A stretch of 64,000 nt of DNA from Candidatus Woesearchaeota archaeon (GTDB lineage: Archaea; Nanobdellota; Nanobdellia; Woesearchaeales; GCA-2686295), in assembly GCA_013202845.1 (NCBI GenBank), contig JABMPT010000012.1, positions 44,732-108,731 of the forward strand. Reading direction: 5' to 3'. The notes under the pieces are model-generated. The model was not told the DNA's origin. It worked only from the letters and a program-made list of their open reading frames with translations, and searched no databases. Of this stretch, positions 24,405-33,500 are shown one piece after another. The position numbers and the translations under genes are program-made. How positions within the stretch are numbered: position 1 is the first letter of the stretch; each line of letters opens with the position of its first letter.

Positions 24405-25415
24405 ATGAAAAAATTATTTGCTTTGTTTGCATTGATGTTATTGCTGGTAAGCAGTATGGGCGTTGTCAGTGCAGATACAGAAAAAGAGACTGCATGTGGC
24501 CATAATAATGATGGTTGCATAGAACCAATGCCACCATTCTCAGGACCTTTCATTGACGTTGTCTTTTTGATTGACAGCACAGGTTCTATGAGTGATGAGA
24601 TAAGAGAAGTTAAAATGCACATCGAGAACATTGTTTCAGAAGTACAACAAGGAAGTCCAACTCCTAATGTCAGGGTTGGTATCGTAACCTATAGAGATTA
24701 TCCAAACCAAGAAAGGGAATATGTTTTCCTTAAGTCAAGACTGACAAGTAATCTTGAAAGTTCAATGAATTTCTTGAGAACTATAAATGCCCAAGGCGGT
24801 GGAGATTACAAGGAAGCGGTTGCTACTGGAATGCATGAAGCGATAAACATGAATTGGTATGACAACTCAAAGAAGATAGTATTCTTGATTGGAGATGCAG
24901 GTCCTCAAGGAATGTTTGATGGTCAATACGATTATACAAGAGGAGAAAAATATGATTACAGAGATGAAATCGAAAGAGCTATCAAGAGGGATATTGTTTT
25001 CTACACTATAAGTGGTTCAGGAATGAATTCAGATGATGTAAGAATCTGGAAAAGCATTGCTGCTCAAACTGGCGGTGAATACGAGAAACTTAGTTATGTC
25101 AGAAGAAATGTTGATCAATACTATGCTGAAGAAAGTATAAGTGATGAATGGAAAGATGAAGCTGTTGCAAGTGCAGATTACGATAAGAAATCAAACAGTA
25201 TCTTGACAAACACACTTGGAATGTTCGCTAAGAAATCAATGATGGCAGAAGCAATGAATGCAGGAGTTGTGTATGAAACAAATCCTGATGAAGACAAACC
25301 AGAAGTAATCCATTACGAAAACATCATAACTGACGAAACAGAAAAAGAAGAAACTAGTAGTGGTCTAGTTGATTTCTTCAGAAAAGTGTTTGAGAAACTA
25401 GCTTTTTGGAGCTAA
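24405..25415 (+). CDS. Secreted von Willebrand factor A domain protein
   Basis: A signal peptide (MKKLFALFALMLLLVSSMGV, cleavage near residue 23) precedes a vWA domain of about 190 residues. The metal-ion-dependent adhesion site is DSTGS at residues 57-61, with later FLIGDAGPQG and ISGSGMNSDD. The C-terminal 100 residues are charged and end in a short amphipathic helix (LVDFFRKVFEKLAFW), which could anchor the protein at the membrane. It likely binds a surface or extracellular protein. The next gene downstream is a membrane-anchored regulator. Confidence 0.85.
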   Translation: MKKLFALFALMLLLVSSMGVVSADTEKETACGHNNDGCIEPMPPFSGPFIDVVFLIDSTGSMSDEIREVKMHIENIVSEVQQGSPTPNVRVGIVTYRDYPNQEREYVFLKSRLTSNLESSMNFLRTINAQGGGDYKEAVATGMHEAINMNWYDNSKKIVFLIGDAGPQGMFDGQYDYTRGEKYDYRDEIERAIKRDIVFYTISGSGMNSDDVRIWKSIAAQTGGEYEKLSYVRRNVDQYYAEESISDEWKDEAVASADYDKKSNSILTNTLGMFAKKSMMAEAMNAGVVYETNPDEDKPEVIHYENIITDETEKEETSSGLVDFFRKVFEKLAFWS

Positions 25416-25503
25416 AAATAATTTAATTTTTTTTTCTTTTATAATTTCTATTTCTTTCAAAGTTATGACAAACTATTTAAGAACAGTTTTTATTCTTAAA
25501 GTC

Positions 25504-26151
25504 ATGGCAGGAAAGAAAGAATCATTTTTACTCGTGTCTTTAAACGAGGATAAAGCAAAAGAACTTGCGCAAGTTATAACAAATGACACTTGTAGAATGA
25601 TATTGGATTACTTAGCTGATAATGAAGCTACAGAGTCTGAAGTATCCAAAGAGTTAAAACTGCCTATTTCTACTGTTCATTACAATCTGCAGCAATTAAT
25701 CAAGGGAGGTTTGGTTGTTGCTGAAGAATTCCATTATTCTGAGAAAGGTAAGGAAGTGAATCATTACAAGATAGCAAATAAATACATAATCATAGCTCCT
25801 AAGACAACCTGGGGTTTGAAGGAAAAACTGAGGAAAGTTCTGCCAATATCTGCAGTTGTCGTTGTAGGTGCTTTTGCAGTTGAATTTGCAAGAAGATTCT
25901 TGGGAACTAGTGGTGCGAGTTTCAAGGCAGCAATGGAAAATGCTCCTGCGGTAAGAACTATGGCTTCAGAAGCAGCTATGGATTATGGTGCAGAGCCGGT
26001 TATGACGGCTGCAGAAGAAACAGCACCTGTAGTTCAGGATATTGTTGTGCAATCATTCCCTATATGGCAACAAGCAGCTCTATGGTTCTTGGTAGGTGGT
26101 TTTGTAGCTATAGTAACTTACCTGGTTGTTGATTGGTACAGGAATAGGTAA
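25504..26151 (+). CDS. Membrane-anchored winged-helix transcriptional regulator
   Basis: The N-terminal 85 residues are an ArsR-like winged helix (DTCRMILDYLADNEATESEV, then ISTVHYNLQQLIKGGLVV). Two membrane helices follow, at about 108-130 (VLPISAVVVVGAFAVEFA) and at the C-terminus (WFLVGGFVAIVTYLVVDWY), separated by an Ala/Glu/Val-rich extracytosolic linker. I chose the ATG at 25504, about 27 nt downstream of the TATA-like tatttaagaa, so the transcript is probably leaderless; an ATG at 25465 is also in frame. It may sense an envelope signal and control the adjacent vWA gene. Confidence 0.78.
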   Translation: MAGKKESFLLVSLNEDKAKELAQVITNDTCRMILDYLADNEATESEVSKELKLPISTVHYNLQQLIKGGLVVAEEFHYSEKGKEVNHYKIANKYIIIAPKTTWGLKEKLRKVLPISAVVVVGAFAVEFARRFLGTSGASFKAAMENAPAVRTMASEAAMDYGAEPVMTAAEETAPVVQDIVVQSFPIWQQAALWFLVGGFVAIVTYLVVDWYRNR

Positions 26152-26183
26152 ATTTAAATAATTCTAAAACCAAACTTTTCTTT

Positions 26184-26507
26184 ATGGCTTTTTACGAACT
26201 ATATTTTGCTGTAGAACAAACATTTCCAGGATTATTAGATGATTGGTATTTAGCTTTGTTTCTATACATCATGATTACCTTGTTGTTTGGTCACAGCTTA
26301 GAGAAAAGCTTGGAGAAAAAACATATAGCCTCACATTCAATTGGTTTTTTATTAACCATGCCTGTAATGATTTTGATATTCTTTATTTTCTATTTCTTAG
26401 GATATCTCACTGGATTAGAACCAAGATTGTTCTATCATTTGGGATTCTTGATAGTTATTATAATTGCTATAAAAAGAATGGTAGAGCATTACAAGAAGAA
26501 AAGATGA
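26184..26507 (+). CDS. Small membrane protein, 107 aa
   Basis: No family recognised. Three hydrophobic segments are visible (about residues 20-38, 53-74 and 83-98) with a short basic tail HYKKKR. It starts 32 nt after the membrane-anchored regulator, downstream of a weak TATA-like tract, and ends 2 nt before the 3' end of the minus-strand tRNA-Ser gene. Confidence 0.6.
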   Translation: MAFYELYFAVEQTFPGLLDDWYLALFLYIMITLLFGHSLEKSLEKKHIASHSIGFLLTMPVMILIFFIFYFLGYLTGLEPRLFYHLGFLIVIIIAIKRMVEHYKKKR

Positions 26508-26509
26508 AG

Positions 26510-26658
26510 CGCCGAGGCTCGGATTCGAACCGAGAATCCCAAAGGGAGTGGTTTACTCGATTTTCTTTGTAGGCTTGAGCGTTAGCGAGACCCACCAGGG
26601 CTCGAGGAACGATACCCTCGTTCGAGACCACCGCAGTACCAGATTGTGCCACCTCGGC
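26510..26658 (-). tRNA. tRNA-Ser (anticodon CGA) with 67-nt intron
   Basis: Acceptor GCCGAGG/CCTCGGC with discriminator G, the D-arm identical to tRNA-Ser(GGA), the long variable arm CTCCCTTTGGGATT and T-arm CTCGG-TTCGAAT-CCGAG identify serine. The anticodon stem GTGGT/ACCAC is interrupted after position 37 by an intron at 26554-26620. Near its 3' end the intron carries TCGAG, which pairs with CTCGA of the anticodon loop and gives a bulge-helix-bulge. Anticodon CGA is at 26622-26624. Confidence 0.9.
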
Positions 26659-26741
26659 AGATACTAATATAATTATTCTTGATTTAAAAAACTTCTTAGA
26701 ACATAAATTTTATAAAAAGAATTATTCCTCTATAACAACAC

Positions 26742-26857
26742 AGCCCCGTAGTGTAGTGGCCAAACAAGACTTGCGTCTTGAAGACCAAGATGTAATCTTA
26801 GGTCAATCATCGAGGATTTTGGGTCCTTGGACCTCGGTTCGAATCCGGGCGGGGCTA
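26742..26857 (+). tRNA. tRNA-Gln (anticodon TTG) with a D-loop intron
   Basis: Acceptor AGCCCCG/CGGGGCT with discriminator A, anticodon arm GAGGA-TTTTGGG-TCCTT and T-arm CTCGG-TTCGAAT-CCGGG define tRNA-Gln. The anticodon TTG is at 26819-26821 and its loop is uninterrupted. The D-loop carries about 43 extra nt (26764-26806) between GGCCAA and TCATC. GGCC of the exon pairs with GGTC at the intron end, flanked by 3-nt bulges AAA and AAT, a bulge-helix-bulge. Removing the insert restores GGCCAATCATC, as in tRNA-Glu here. Confidence 0.88.
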
Positions 26858-27102
26858 CTCTACTTTTATGTCCTTTTATAAGGATTACCTCTTTCTTATC
26901 TCTCCATTCTATCTCATAATTGAATAGCTTTACAATGCTTAGTTATTGGTCTTTTATGATTTAGGAAGTAACTTTTAGACACTTTTAGTCGGCGAGAACA
27001 CACTGTAATTTAGTGCCCAAAGCAATTGTGTCATCCTGTCGACCAGAACAGTAAAATTTATAAATATATTAACATGATTTTATAATTTGGGGGTAAACTA
27101 AA

Positions 27103-27921
27103 ATGCAAAAAATGCTATTTTCTATTCTAATGTTAGTTTTAATGACTCTTGTTGGGTGTGAGGTCGAACAAAATAACGAGCAAATAATTGTAGAAGATAA
27201 TAAGGTGATTGAAAATATAGAATCAAATAATGATCCTAGTTTCCAAGAAGAAAACGAACAAAATTTAATAAGTCAAGGTACTAGTTTCAAAACAAACTCA
27301 GATGGTATAGTAATAGGAAATCAAGATCTGTTTAATATTGACAAAAGCCTAACTATATCTTTATGGGCAAAACCTGAGGTCGACCACATTGGAAGTATGG
27401 TCTCAAAAATATTGGGTCCGAGCGATCAAAGCTATGGTCTTTTTGTGATGACCGGTTCAAAAGCTATGCTATGGATATCTGAAGATGGGAAAGGAAAAGT
27501 TAGAAGCAGACTTACTTCAAAACATAATTTGGAACTTAATCAATGGCAACATATAGTGGCAGTATATAATTATGAATCAAGAACTGTAAATATGTATATG
27601 AATGGAGAGCCTAGTTATGGGGAACTTGAAGGAGTAATTCCGGAGCAATTGTACCTTGGAACAGCCAGCTTAGTGTTTGGACAAGAAACAGATGGAGCAT
27701 ACCCATACAAAGGAAACCTTGCAGGAATAAAAATATTCAACAAAGCACTAAATCAAGAAGAAGTAAAAAAATTATATGAAGAAGGGGTGTTTGGAGAAAT
27801 GCAAGAGGATAACAATCTTATAGGATATTGGCCTCTAAAAGAAAACTTCGAAGATCAATCAAAATATAAGAATCATGGAACACCTATTGGAGCAGTAGAA
27901 ATTGAGAATGTTGGGCAATAA
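27103..27921 (+). CDS. Lipoprotein with LamG/concanavalin-like domain
   Basis: The N-terminus MQKMLFSILMLVLMTLVGCE carries a lipobox (LVGC, Cys19), so the protein is likely lipid-anchored outside the cell. After an acidic Asn/Glu linker, residues 65-250 form a LamG-type beta-sandwich: SLTISLWAKPEV, QWQHIVAVYNYESRTVNMY and AGIKIFNKALNQEEVKKLYE are the classic strands. It probably binds glycans or surface proteins. The gene lies alone between tRNA-Gln and a copy of that tRNA's 3' end, so it may have arrived on an insertion. GGGGG is the ribosome binding site. Confidence 0.8.
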   Translation: MQKMLFSILMLVLMTLVGCEVEQNNEQIIVEDNKVIENIESNNDPSFQEENEQNLISQGTSFKTNSDGIVIGNQDLFNIDKSLTISLWAKPEVDHIGSMVSKILGPSDQSYGLFVMTGSKAMLWISEDGKGKVRSRLTSKHNLELNQWQHIVAVYNYESRTVNMYMNGEPSYGELEGVIPEQLYLGTASLVFGQETDGAYPYKGNLAGIKIFNKALNQEEVKKLYEEGVFGEMQEDNNLIGYWPLKENFEDQSKYKNHGTPIGAVEIENVGQ

Positions 27922-27953
27922 GATAACTATTGGACGAAACTATCAAGAAGCCA

Positions 27954-27964
27954 GGGCGGGGCTA
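27954..27964 (+). repeat. Partial duplicate of the tRNA-Gln 3' end (att-like)
   Basis: GGGCGGGGCTA is identical to the last 11 nt of tRNA-Gln (26847-26857). It is GC-rich in an AT-rich setting and overlaps the TAG stop of the nuclease gene. The two copies bracket about 1.1 kb that holds only the lipoprotein gene. Confidence 0.6.
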
Positions 27965-30472
27965 TACACTCTCAAAGTTTCCTTCTAGAACATCCATAAG
28001 GCCGATATTTTTTTCAATTACCTTGTCGCAGATGACTTGTTTCTCAAAAAAGCAGTTTTTACAGGATTTTCCCTTACTTATCTCCATTCTCTCTCTCATC
28101 TCAACGAAATAAGCCCAGTCGTTGCTCATGAGGATATCTTTCTCTGCTACTATTTTATACACTTCTTCCATCACACTATCTGGAAATGTGCTTTTTGGTG
28201 TGAATCTCATTATCCTCTCATACTTTTGTGGTCTGAAAACGTTTATGTTGTGGAAAGGCGGCAGTTCTTCTCCTTTGACTACGAATTGATCATTAAATGC
28301 ATTCTTGTCCAGTATTAAATACGTGTTGCCTGTTTTGTATCCGTTTTCTTCCAGGAACTTCTTGACCATCAAACCATAGAAAGCTATTTGCTTTGTGTAG
28401 TAAGTTTCTGGGTAGCTTATTTCTCTGTTGGTTTTTTTATCAATAACAACCACATCGTATACATCGTTCTGGTCTTTCATGAAGAACAGGGTGTCTGGGT
28501 GAAATGATATCGAGAAGTTATTTTCTGTTCTTGGATTAAATAAGGTGTCTTGAAATAGTATCTCACAATAATTACTTGATGGCATAGGCTCAATACCTAT
28601 TTGTCTCAGAGTTTCGTAGTGTACAAGACTTGGAAATGGTTGCAAACCTACTTCATGAAGCTTTGTTCCTCTCAGAGCAGCTATTGGTTCTTTTAGTTCT
28701 GGGTCAAAGAAACGATAGAAGTCTCTTTTCTGCTCGTCAGTTGTTATCCTTTTTATTAATTCAAAACCATTTTCTTTCATTGCTCTGCTTATGACTTTTT
28801 CTATGGAACAGTTTACAGGTGGTGAGAACTCTGATCCTCTGAAGTCAGATTCTACATCATTGTCAGGGTCCTGTTCTTCTAGAAATGTCGCTTTGTCTCC
28901 GAAGTAATTTTCTGCTTTCAAATCAAGAATCCACTCTTTTCCTTCTATTTCTTTTTGCCATTCCAATAATACTTTTGTTTCGCTGGCTCTTCCATCGATA
29001 ATAACTCCTTTGTAGTTCTTCAGTTCAACCAATCTTGGCTCTATTCTACAAACCCCTGACTGGGTTCTTCTCGAGTATCTATCCACAATCGCTTGTTCTC
29101 TCTCAATCATCAAGGCTTCTACCATGTCTTCCATGTTTGGGTGTCTTCCGTGAATGCTTTCCTCAAGCTTAACCCACGGGATTTTTTCACTTGATTCATA
29201 TTTTACAAGCGTGGTGTCTGGTTTGCTAGCACGAACTCTTGTTCTTGAGTAGTCTCCTTTCCAGATTGATTGTGTGCTTGACAAGAAACCGCTCAATCTA
29301 CGAAAAGCTGGTTCTGAGTGAATACCATCAACCACTAGTTTGCCTGCTACAATTCCTTCAAAACCTCCAATGTATTGTATTGGAAGATTTGTTCCTGAGA
29401 ATTTGATGGCTTGTTTAATAATGTCAGAAGTGGCACTGGTCTTCTCCATGTATAAAGGTATTCCACGAAGATTGTATTCATCTATCATCTCCTTGAGGTT
29501 TTCCTCAAGCATTTGGAAATAGAACCCCCATTTTATCGCCATCAGTGTTTTTGCTATGTGTATCCTTCGTGAGTGATGTCTGAGAAAATCTTTGACTGAG
29601 CTAAACTTCTCTGTTCTCAAGACATCTTTTTCAAACGTGGATGGACTCTTCTCAATAGCTCTCTTTATAGGCCTTAAATCAAATAATATCTCTCTGTACC
29701 TGAGCGATCCAACCAGCATATCTGATGGCTTTGTTAAAGAGCCGAATCCAATGCTACCGACAGTTTCAATAAATGGATCGTATTCTTGTTCTGGTTCATG
29801 AATTAGTTCGAGAATGCTTGGTTGAAAGGGCATCTCTTCGAATTCATTCAAAACAACTTCTTCTAATTCTTGTTGTTCTTGATATCTAAGCTCTTCAGGA
29901 AAGTCATTCTGAAATTTTTTCTTGTACCTTTCCTCATAAGTGAATTCTTTCAAATCTTGAGAAAGTAAATCTTCTAATCTAAGACCTCCATTCCATTCTT
30001 TAAACATCTGTGTAAAGGTCGCTGGTTGCATGTACATAAACAGAGGAACTGTCTTAAGAAATTCATGGTCGTAATGATTCTGTAGAGAAAGAGCTCTGGA
30101 TGAGAACCTGAACTCTGGAGAGTAAGGATCTAGTCCGTCTCTACGACCATATTCATCGACGCTAAGGCCGTTGATGGGAATCACTATTCTTCCTTTAAAA
30201 AAATCTCTTTCTTCACTTATCTTCTCAAATAATGTTTTTTCAAAGAGTTCATGTTTTCTCATTCGACCTGATTTCTTGTCGTCATTTGCATTGTTGATTA
30301 TTAACTCTAAATATTCCATTAATCGTTCGTTTTCTCTCTTGGATTTTGAAGAATATAATATGTATGGAGCGAAATCTTCTGCTTTTTCTAAGTTATTTTT
30401 TTCAAAAACTCCTCTAAGAACCCTGAATAATGAGTCAGGAGTTTTGATTATAAAAATATTGTCGACACCCAT
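27962..30472 (-). CDS. Large protein with C-terminal PD-(D/E)XK (Cas4/RecB-like) nuclease domain
   Basis: Of the 836 residues only the last 240 are recognisable. GTKLHE (602-607), HPDTLFF (658-664), VVVIDKKT (675-682) and the helix QIAFYG with Gln695 and Tyr699 match motifs I to IV of RecB/Cas4-type nucleases. Cys636 plus C-x2-C-x7-C (804, 807, 815) look like the iron-sulfur cysteines of Cas4/AddB proteins. The first 600 residues are unlike any family I know; no helicase motifs are seen. It is divergent from, and shares a 54-bp intergenic region with, the PolB-like gene, so the two are probably co-regulated. Confidence 0.72.
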   Translation of the reverse strand: MGVDNIFIIKTPDSLFRVLRGVFEKNNLEKAEDFAPYILYSSKSKRENERLMEYLELIINNANDDKKSGRMRKHELFEKTLFEKISEERDFFKGRIVIPINGLSVDEYGRRDGLDPYSPEFRFSSRALSLQNHYDHEFLKTVPLFMYMQPATFTQMFKEWNGGLRLEDLLSQDLKEFTYEERYKKKFQNDFPEELRYQEQQELEEVVLNEFEEMPFQPSILELIHEPEQEYDPFIETVGSIGFGSLTKPSDMLVGSLRYREILFDLRPIKRAIEKSPSTFEKDVLRTEKFSSVKDFLRHHSRRIHIAKTLMAIKWGFYFQMLEENLKEMIDEYNLRGIPLYMEKTSATSDIIKQAIKFSGTNLPIQYIGGFEGIVAGKLVVDGIHSEPAFRRLSGFLSSTQSIWKGDYSRTRVRASKPDTTLVKYESSEKIPWVKLEESIHGRHPNMEDMVEALMIEREQAIVDRYSRRTQSGVCRIEPRLVELKNYKGVIIDGRASETKVLLEWQKEIEGKEWILDLKAENYFGDKATFLEEQDPDNDVESDFRGSEFSPPVNCSIEKVISRAMKENGFELIKRITTDEQKRDFYRFFDPELKEPIAALRGTKLHEVGLQPFPSLVHYETLRQIGIEPMPSSNYCEILFQDTLFNPRTENNFSISFHPDTLFFMKDQNDVYDVVVIDKKTNREISYPETYYTKQIAFYGLMVKKFLEENGYKTGNTYLILDKNAFNDQFVVKGEELPPFHNINVFRPQKYERIMRFTPKSTFPDSVMEEVYKIVAEKDILMSNDWAYFVEMRERMEISKGKSCKNCFFEKQVICDKVIEKNIGLMDVLEGNFESV

Positions 30473-30491
30473 AACTACTGACGAATAGAGA

Positions 30492-30504
30492 AAAGTTTAA
30501 AAAT
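30492..30504 (+). promoter_or_regulatory. TATA-like box for the PolB-like gene
   Basis: aaagtttaaaaat lies about 25-30 nt before the GTG at 30527. The spacing fits a leaderless archaeal transcript and is the main reason for choosing that GTG over the in-frame TTG at 30506. The same 54-bp gap must hold the promoter for the divergent nuclease gene. Confidence 0.45.
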
Positions 30505-30526
30505 TTTGTTTTATTTCGGTATTTTA

Positions 30527-33500
30527 GTGGCGCAAACAGACGAAACAAGGGTTGTAACTTATCTAGAACTAGATGGAAGCCTAGAGGGAAGACTCCTTTC
30601 TAAAGTTAAAGTGGATTCTTGGGAAATAAACCCAAAAGACAATCGTTTTGTTAATCCAAGAACTGATGTTCTGCATATTCCAAGAAGATTCCCGACAAAT
30701 CATTTTTTGGAGTCAGAGCGTCCAAGAGTGGGGGATATGATTCAGGACAAACTAGAGTTTCAGAGAAGGATGATAGAGAATGATTACAGGGACATATTGG
30801 AACAGAAAAGAGCGATGCTTGAAGAGAAATCACCTAATTCTAAAGCAGCAAAAAAACTATCAGAAGAGATGCAGATGATAGAGATGGCCATAAGGAGACT
30901 TTCGAGTACAATAAGCTACAAGAGCCCTGGCAGGATAGGTGACCAGTTTGTGTATGTTATAGAAACTCCTCATCTATCTGATGACCAACTAACCTATTTA
31001 AATGATTTATACCACCACAACAAGAGATACACAAAATCAACTGATTTGATAAAACTAGATATGGGATTCCCATTCAATGAGCTCATCTTCTCAGATGGAA
31101 AATGTTCTCCTATTGAAGATTTATTTGCTGCTAAAAGAGAAAATGGTGTTTTGAATCTTGAAACCTTTTTGAACAGTAGCATATGCTCAGGAGACTTTGA
31201 GACAACTGATTGGAACATAATAACCCTTTCTCCAGAAGATAAGTTAACCGCTTCATTAGAGCTTATAAGAAAATACCATTTAACCCAGGATGAAACAGAG
31301 GAGAAAGACCTCTTATCGCTGACAAGAAGTCAACTGCTGGACCTTGTTGAAGAAAAAAGGGATAGTGTGAGAGAGGAACAGATAGTTGTTGGTACGCTAA
31401 GCTACTTTAGGTCTGTAAAGGATTTGTTGAAGGGTAATTGGAAGGAGAGCAGACACATAATAATATCGGTCCTTCCATTAGCAAAATCCATGGGCGTCAA
31501 GGCACCGATTTCAGACTTGATAATAAAGCCAGAACTATACTCATTATCAAATCAGAAAGAGTTAACAGATAAATTTGGGAGCTTTGTCATGCAATTGAAT
31601 CCTTTTCACATGACAGGACATAATTATCTTACATTTGATTATGGAAAGGCTGATCAACTGGGTTTAGAGCTTACCATTGGAATAAATGGTGAAGTGCCAA
31701 AGTATATGTGGGGATTGTTGAACAAGTATGTTAAGATAAGAGTCAGCAAGGGAAGAATGGATATAGACCCAGTATTATTCTACCAGCATTATTCTCCTTG
31801 GACACTCAACAACAAATTAGATACAGTATTCCAAGACCTTACAGGAAGAATTGAAAAAAAAGAAATGACTCATCTTGTTCTAGAAGAAACAATACAGAGG
31901 ATATTGAAAGGAGAAGAATTAACTGAACAAGAAAGAGTAAAGATAGGAGACATTCTGCATAAATACGCTTTGAGAGACTCTATGAAATCCTTGATAAACG
32001 GGGTTCTTCTAGCTCCTGAGATAGCTGAGATGGCTTTAATGTTTAGAACTCTTTTTCACAGGGTATGCTCAACAGATAAGAAAAGGCTCTCAGAGGAATA
32101 CTGGAATCGCAGAAGTCTTGATAAAACCCTTACTTTTCGTTACACTGATCCAAGAAAAGAAAGTTTAACAGTGACTGACACTCTAAGGAAGATCTACAGG
32201 GCCAGGGGAGACACAAAGATGATAAAGTGGGAGGATTTCAAGGCTGAAGACTTTCATCATAGACTTATGAAATATCTTGCGAAAACTGGAAAGTCAAAGA
32301 AAGGACTTGCAAAGTGCAGGCTTATCTACTTGCACCCTCATGTTGAAGCATTAAAGGATTTCTTCATAAATGATGAGAACGCCATGAGGATATACAACAG
32401 GTCATCCAAGCCAGAGGAAGAACAAACAAGCAAAGGTTTAGGGTTTATAAAAAAAGGCTTTGAAGTATTTAGAAACCTGTTTATTGATAAGAAAACTAAA
32501 GAGCTATTACAGGAAATGCTACATACATCGAAATCTAGGATAAGAGGTTACAGAGCTCTGGAAGCCATAATAGAGTATCCTTTGTTCAAGATAATGGAAT
32601 ATTCTGATAAAAAACTCACAAAACTAATGAACTCGAGAGGAGATAAGACTTTAGAATGGAGATTTAGCAAGGAATTCAATTTACAGGAGGACAGCAATAA
32701 TATCCAGAAATATCATAACAGATTAGTCAAATATTATAAGAGTCTGAAAAGAGGCCTAGAAAATGAGACAGTTGTTAACCAATATCGAAATTTCATATTA
32801 GTTAAAGATAGCGATACAATTGATGATTGCTGCCAGAAAATTGAGGAGTACAATTTTGGAACTGTTTTTGGAGAAGTAGATGCGCTTTCCATAGCTGATA
32901 GTATGTTTGCGGCATCGTATAAAGGTCAACTAATAAATTTTGGCTTTGCAGATCCACGCTCAAACAAAGGTAAGAAAAATGAAGCTACCAAAGATACCTT
33001 GAAGATAATACTTAATAAGATGCTTGTAGAGAGAGATTTTGCTGAAGCACTCAAAGCTGTAAGGGATCTTTCTTGGGGAATACAAAACAATTTGATTGAA
33101 GAAGAGATGCTACAATACAAGGTTGATAAAGTAAAGAAAAACTTCTCAGAATATTCAGATGCTGCAACTCAGTGGTATATCCCTAAGCTAGTGGAAAAAA
33201 GGATAAGAGTGGGAGAAACATACATATACAATCCGGATGTAAAAGAGTTGATGGAAGAGGTTTTTGGTGTGAAGATAGATTTTTACGATGGTAGAATACA
33301 TTATGAATTAACAAAAGAAGGCAGAAAAAAACAAACTCCTGATGGAATAGCACTGGATGAGAAAGAGAACCTGGGAAAAGAGAAAGCAGGTCATGTAAGA
33401 AGGCTTATAGAAGCAGCATTTCCATTAGATCTTGAGCTGGATCTGATGAGACCTCAACAAGACTTGTTTGAGAGAGAAGCTCCAAATATAATAAGAGGTG

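Noticed and set aside
26860..27100. Hidden small gene or ncRNA between tRNA-Gln and the lipoprotein gene
   Set aside because: No open frame with a start signal and only weak pairing (CACT/AGTG); I see nothing beyond a probable promoter close to the lipoprotein gene.
27962..30472. Assignment of the nuclease protein as Cas4 of a CRISPR system or a casposon component
   Set aside because: No cas1 or repeat array is present, and 600 residues of unknown sequence precede the nuclease domain; only the domain family is supported.
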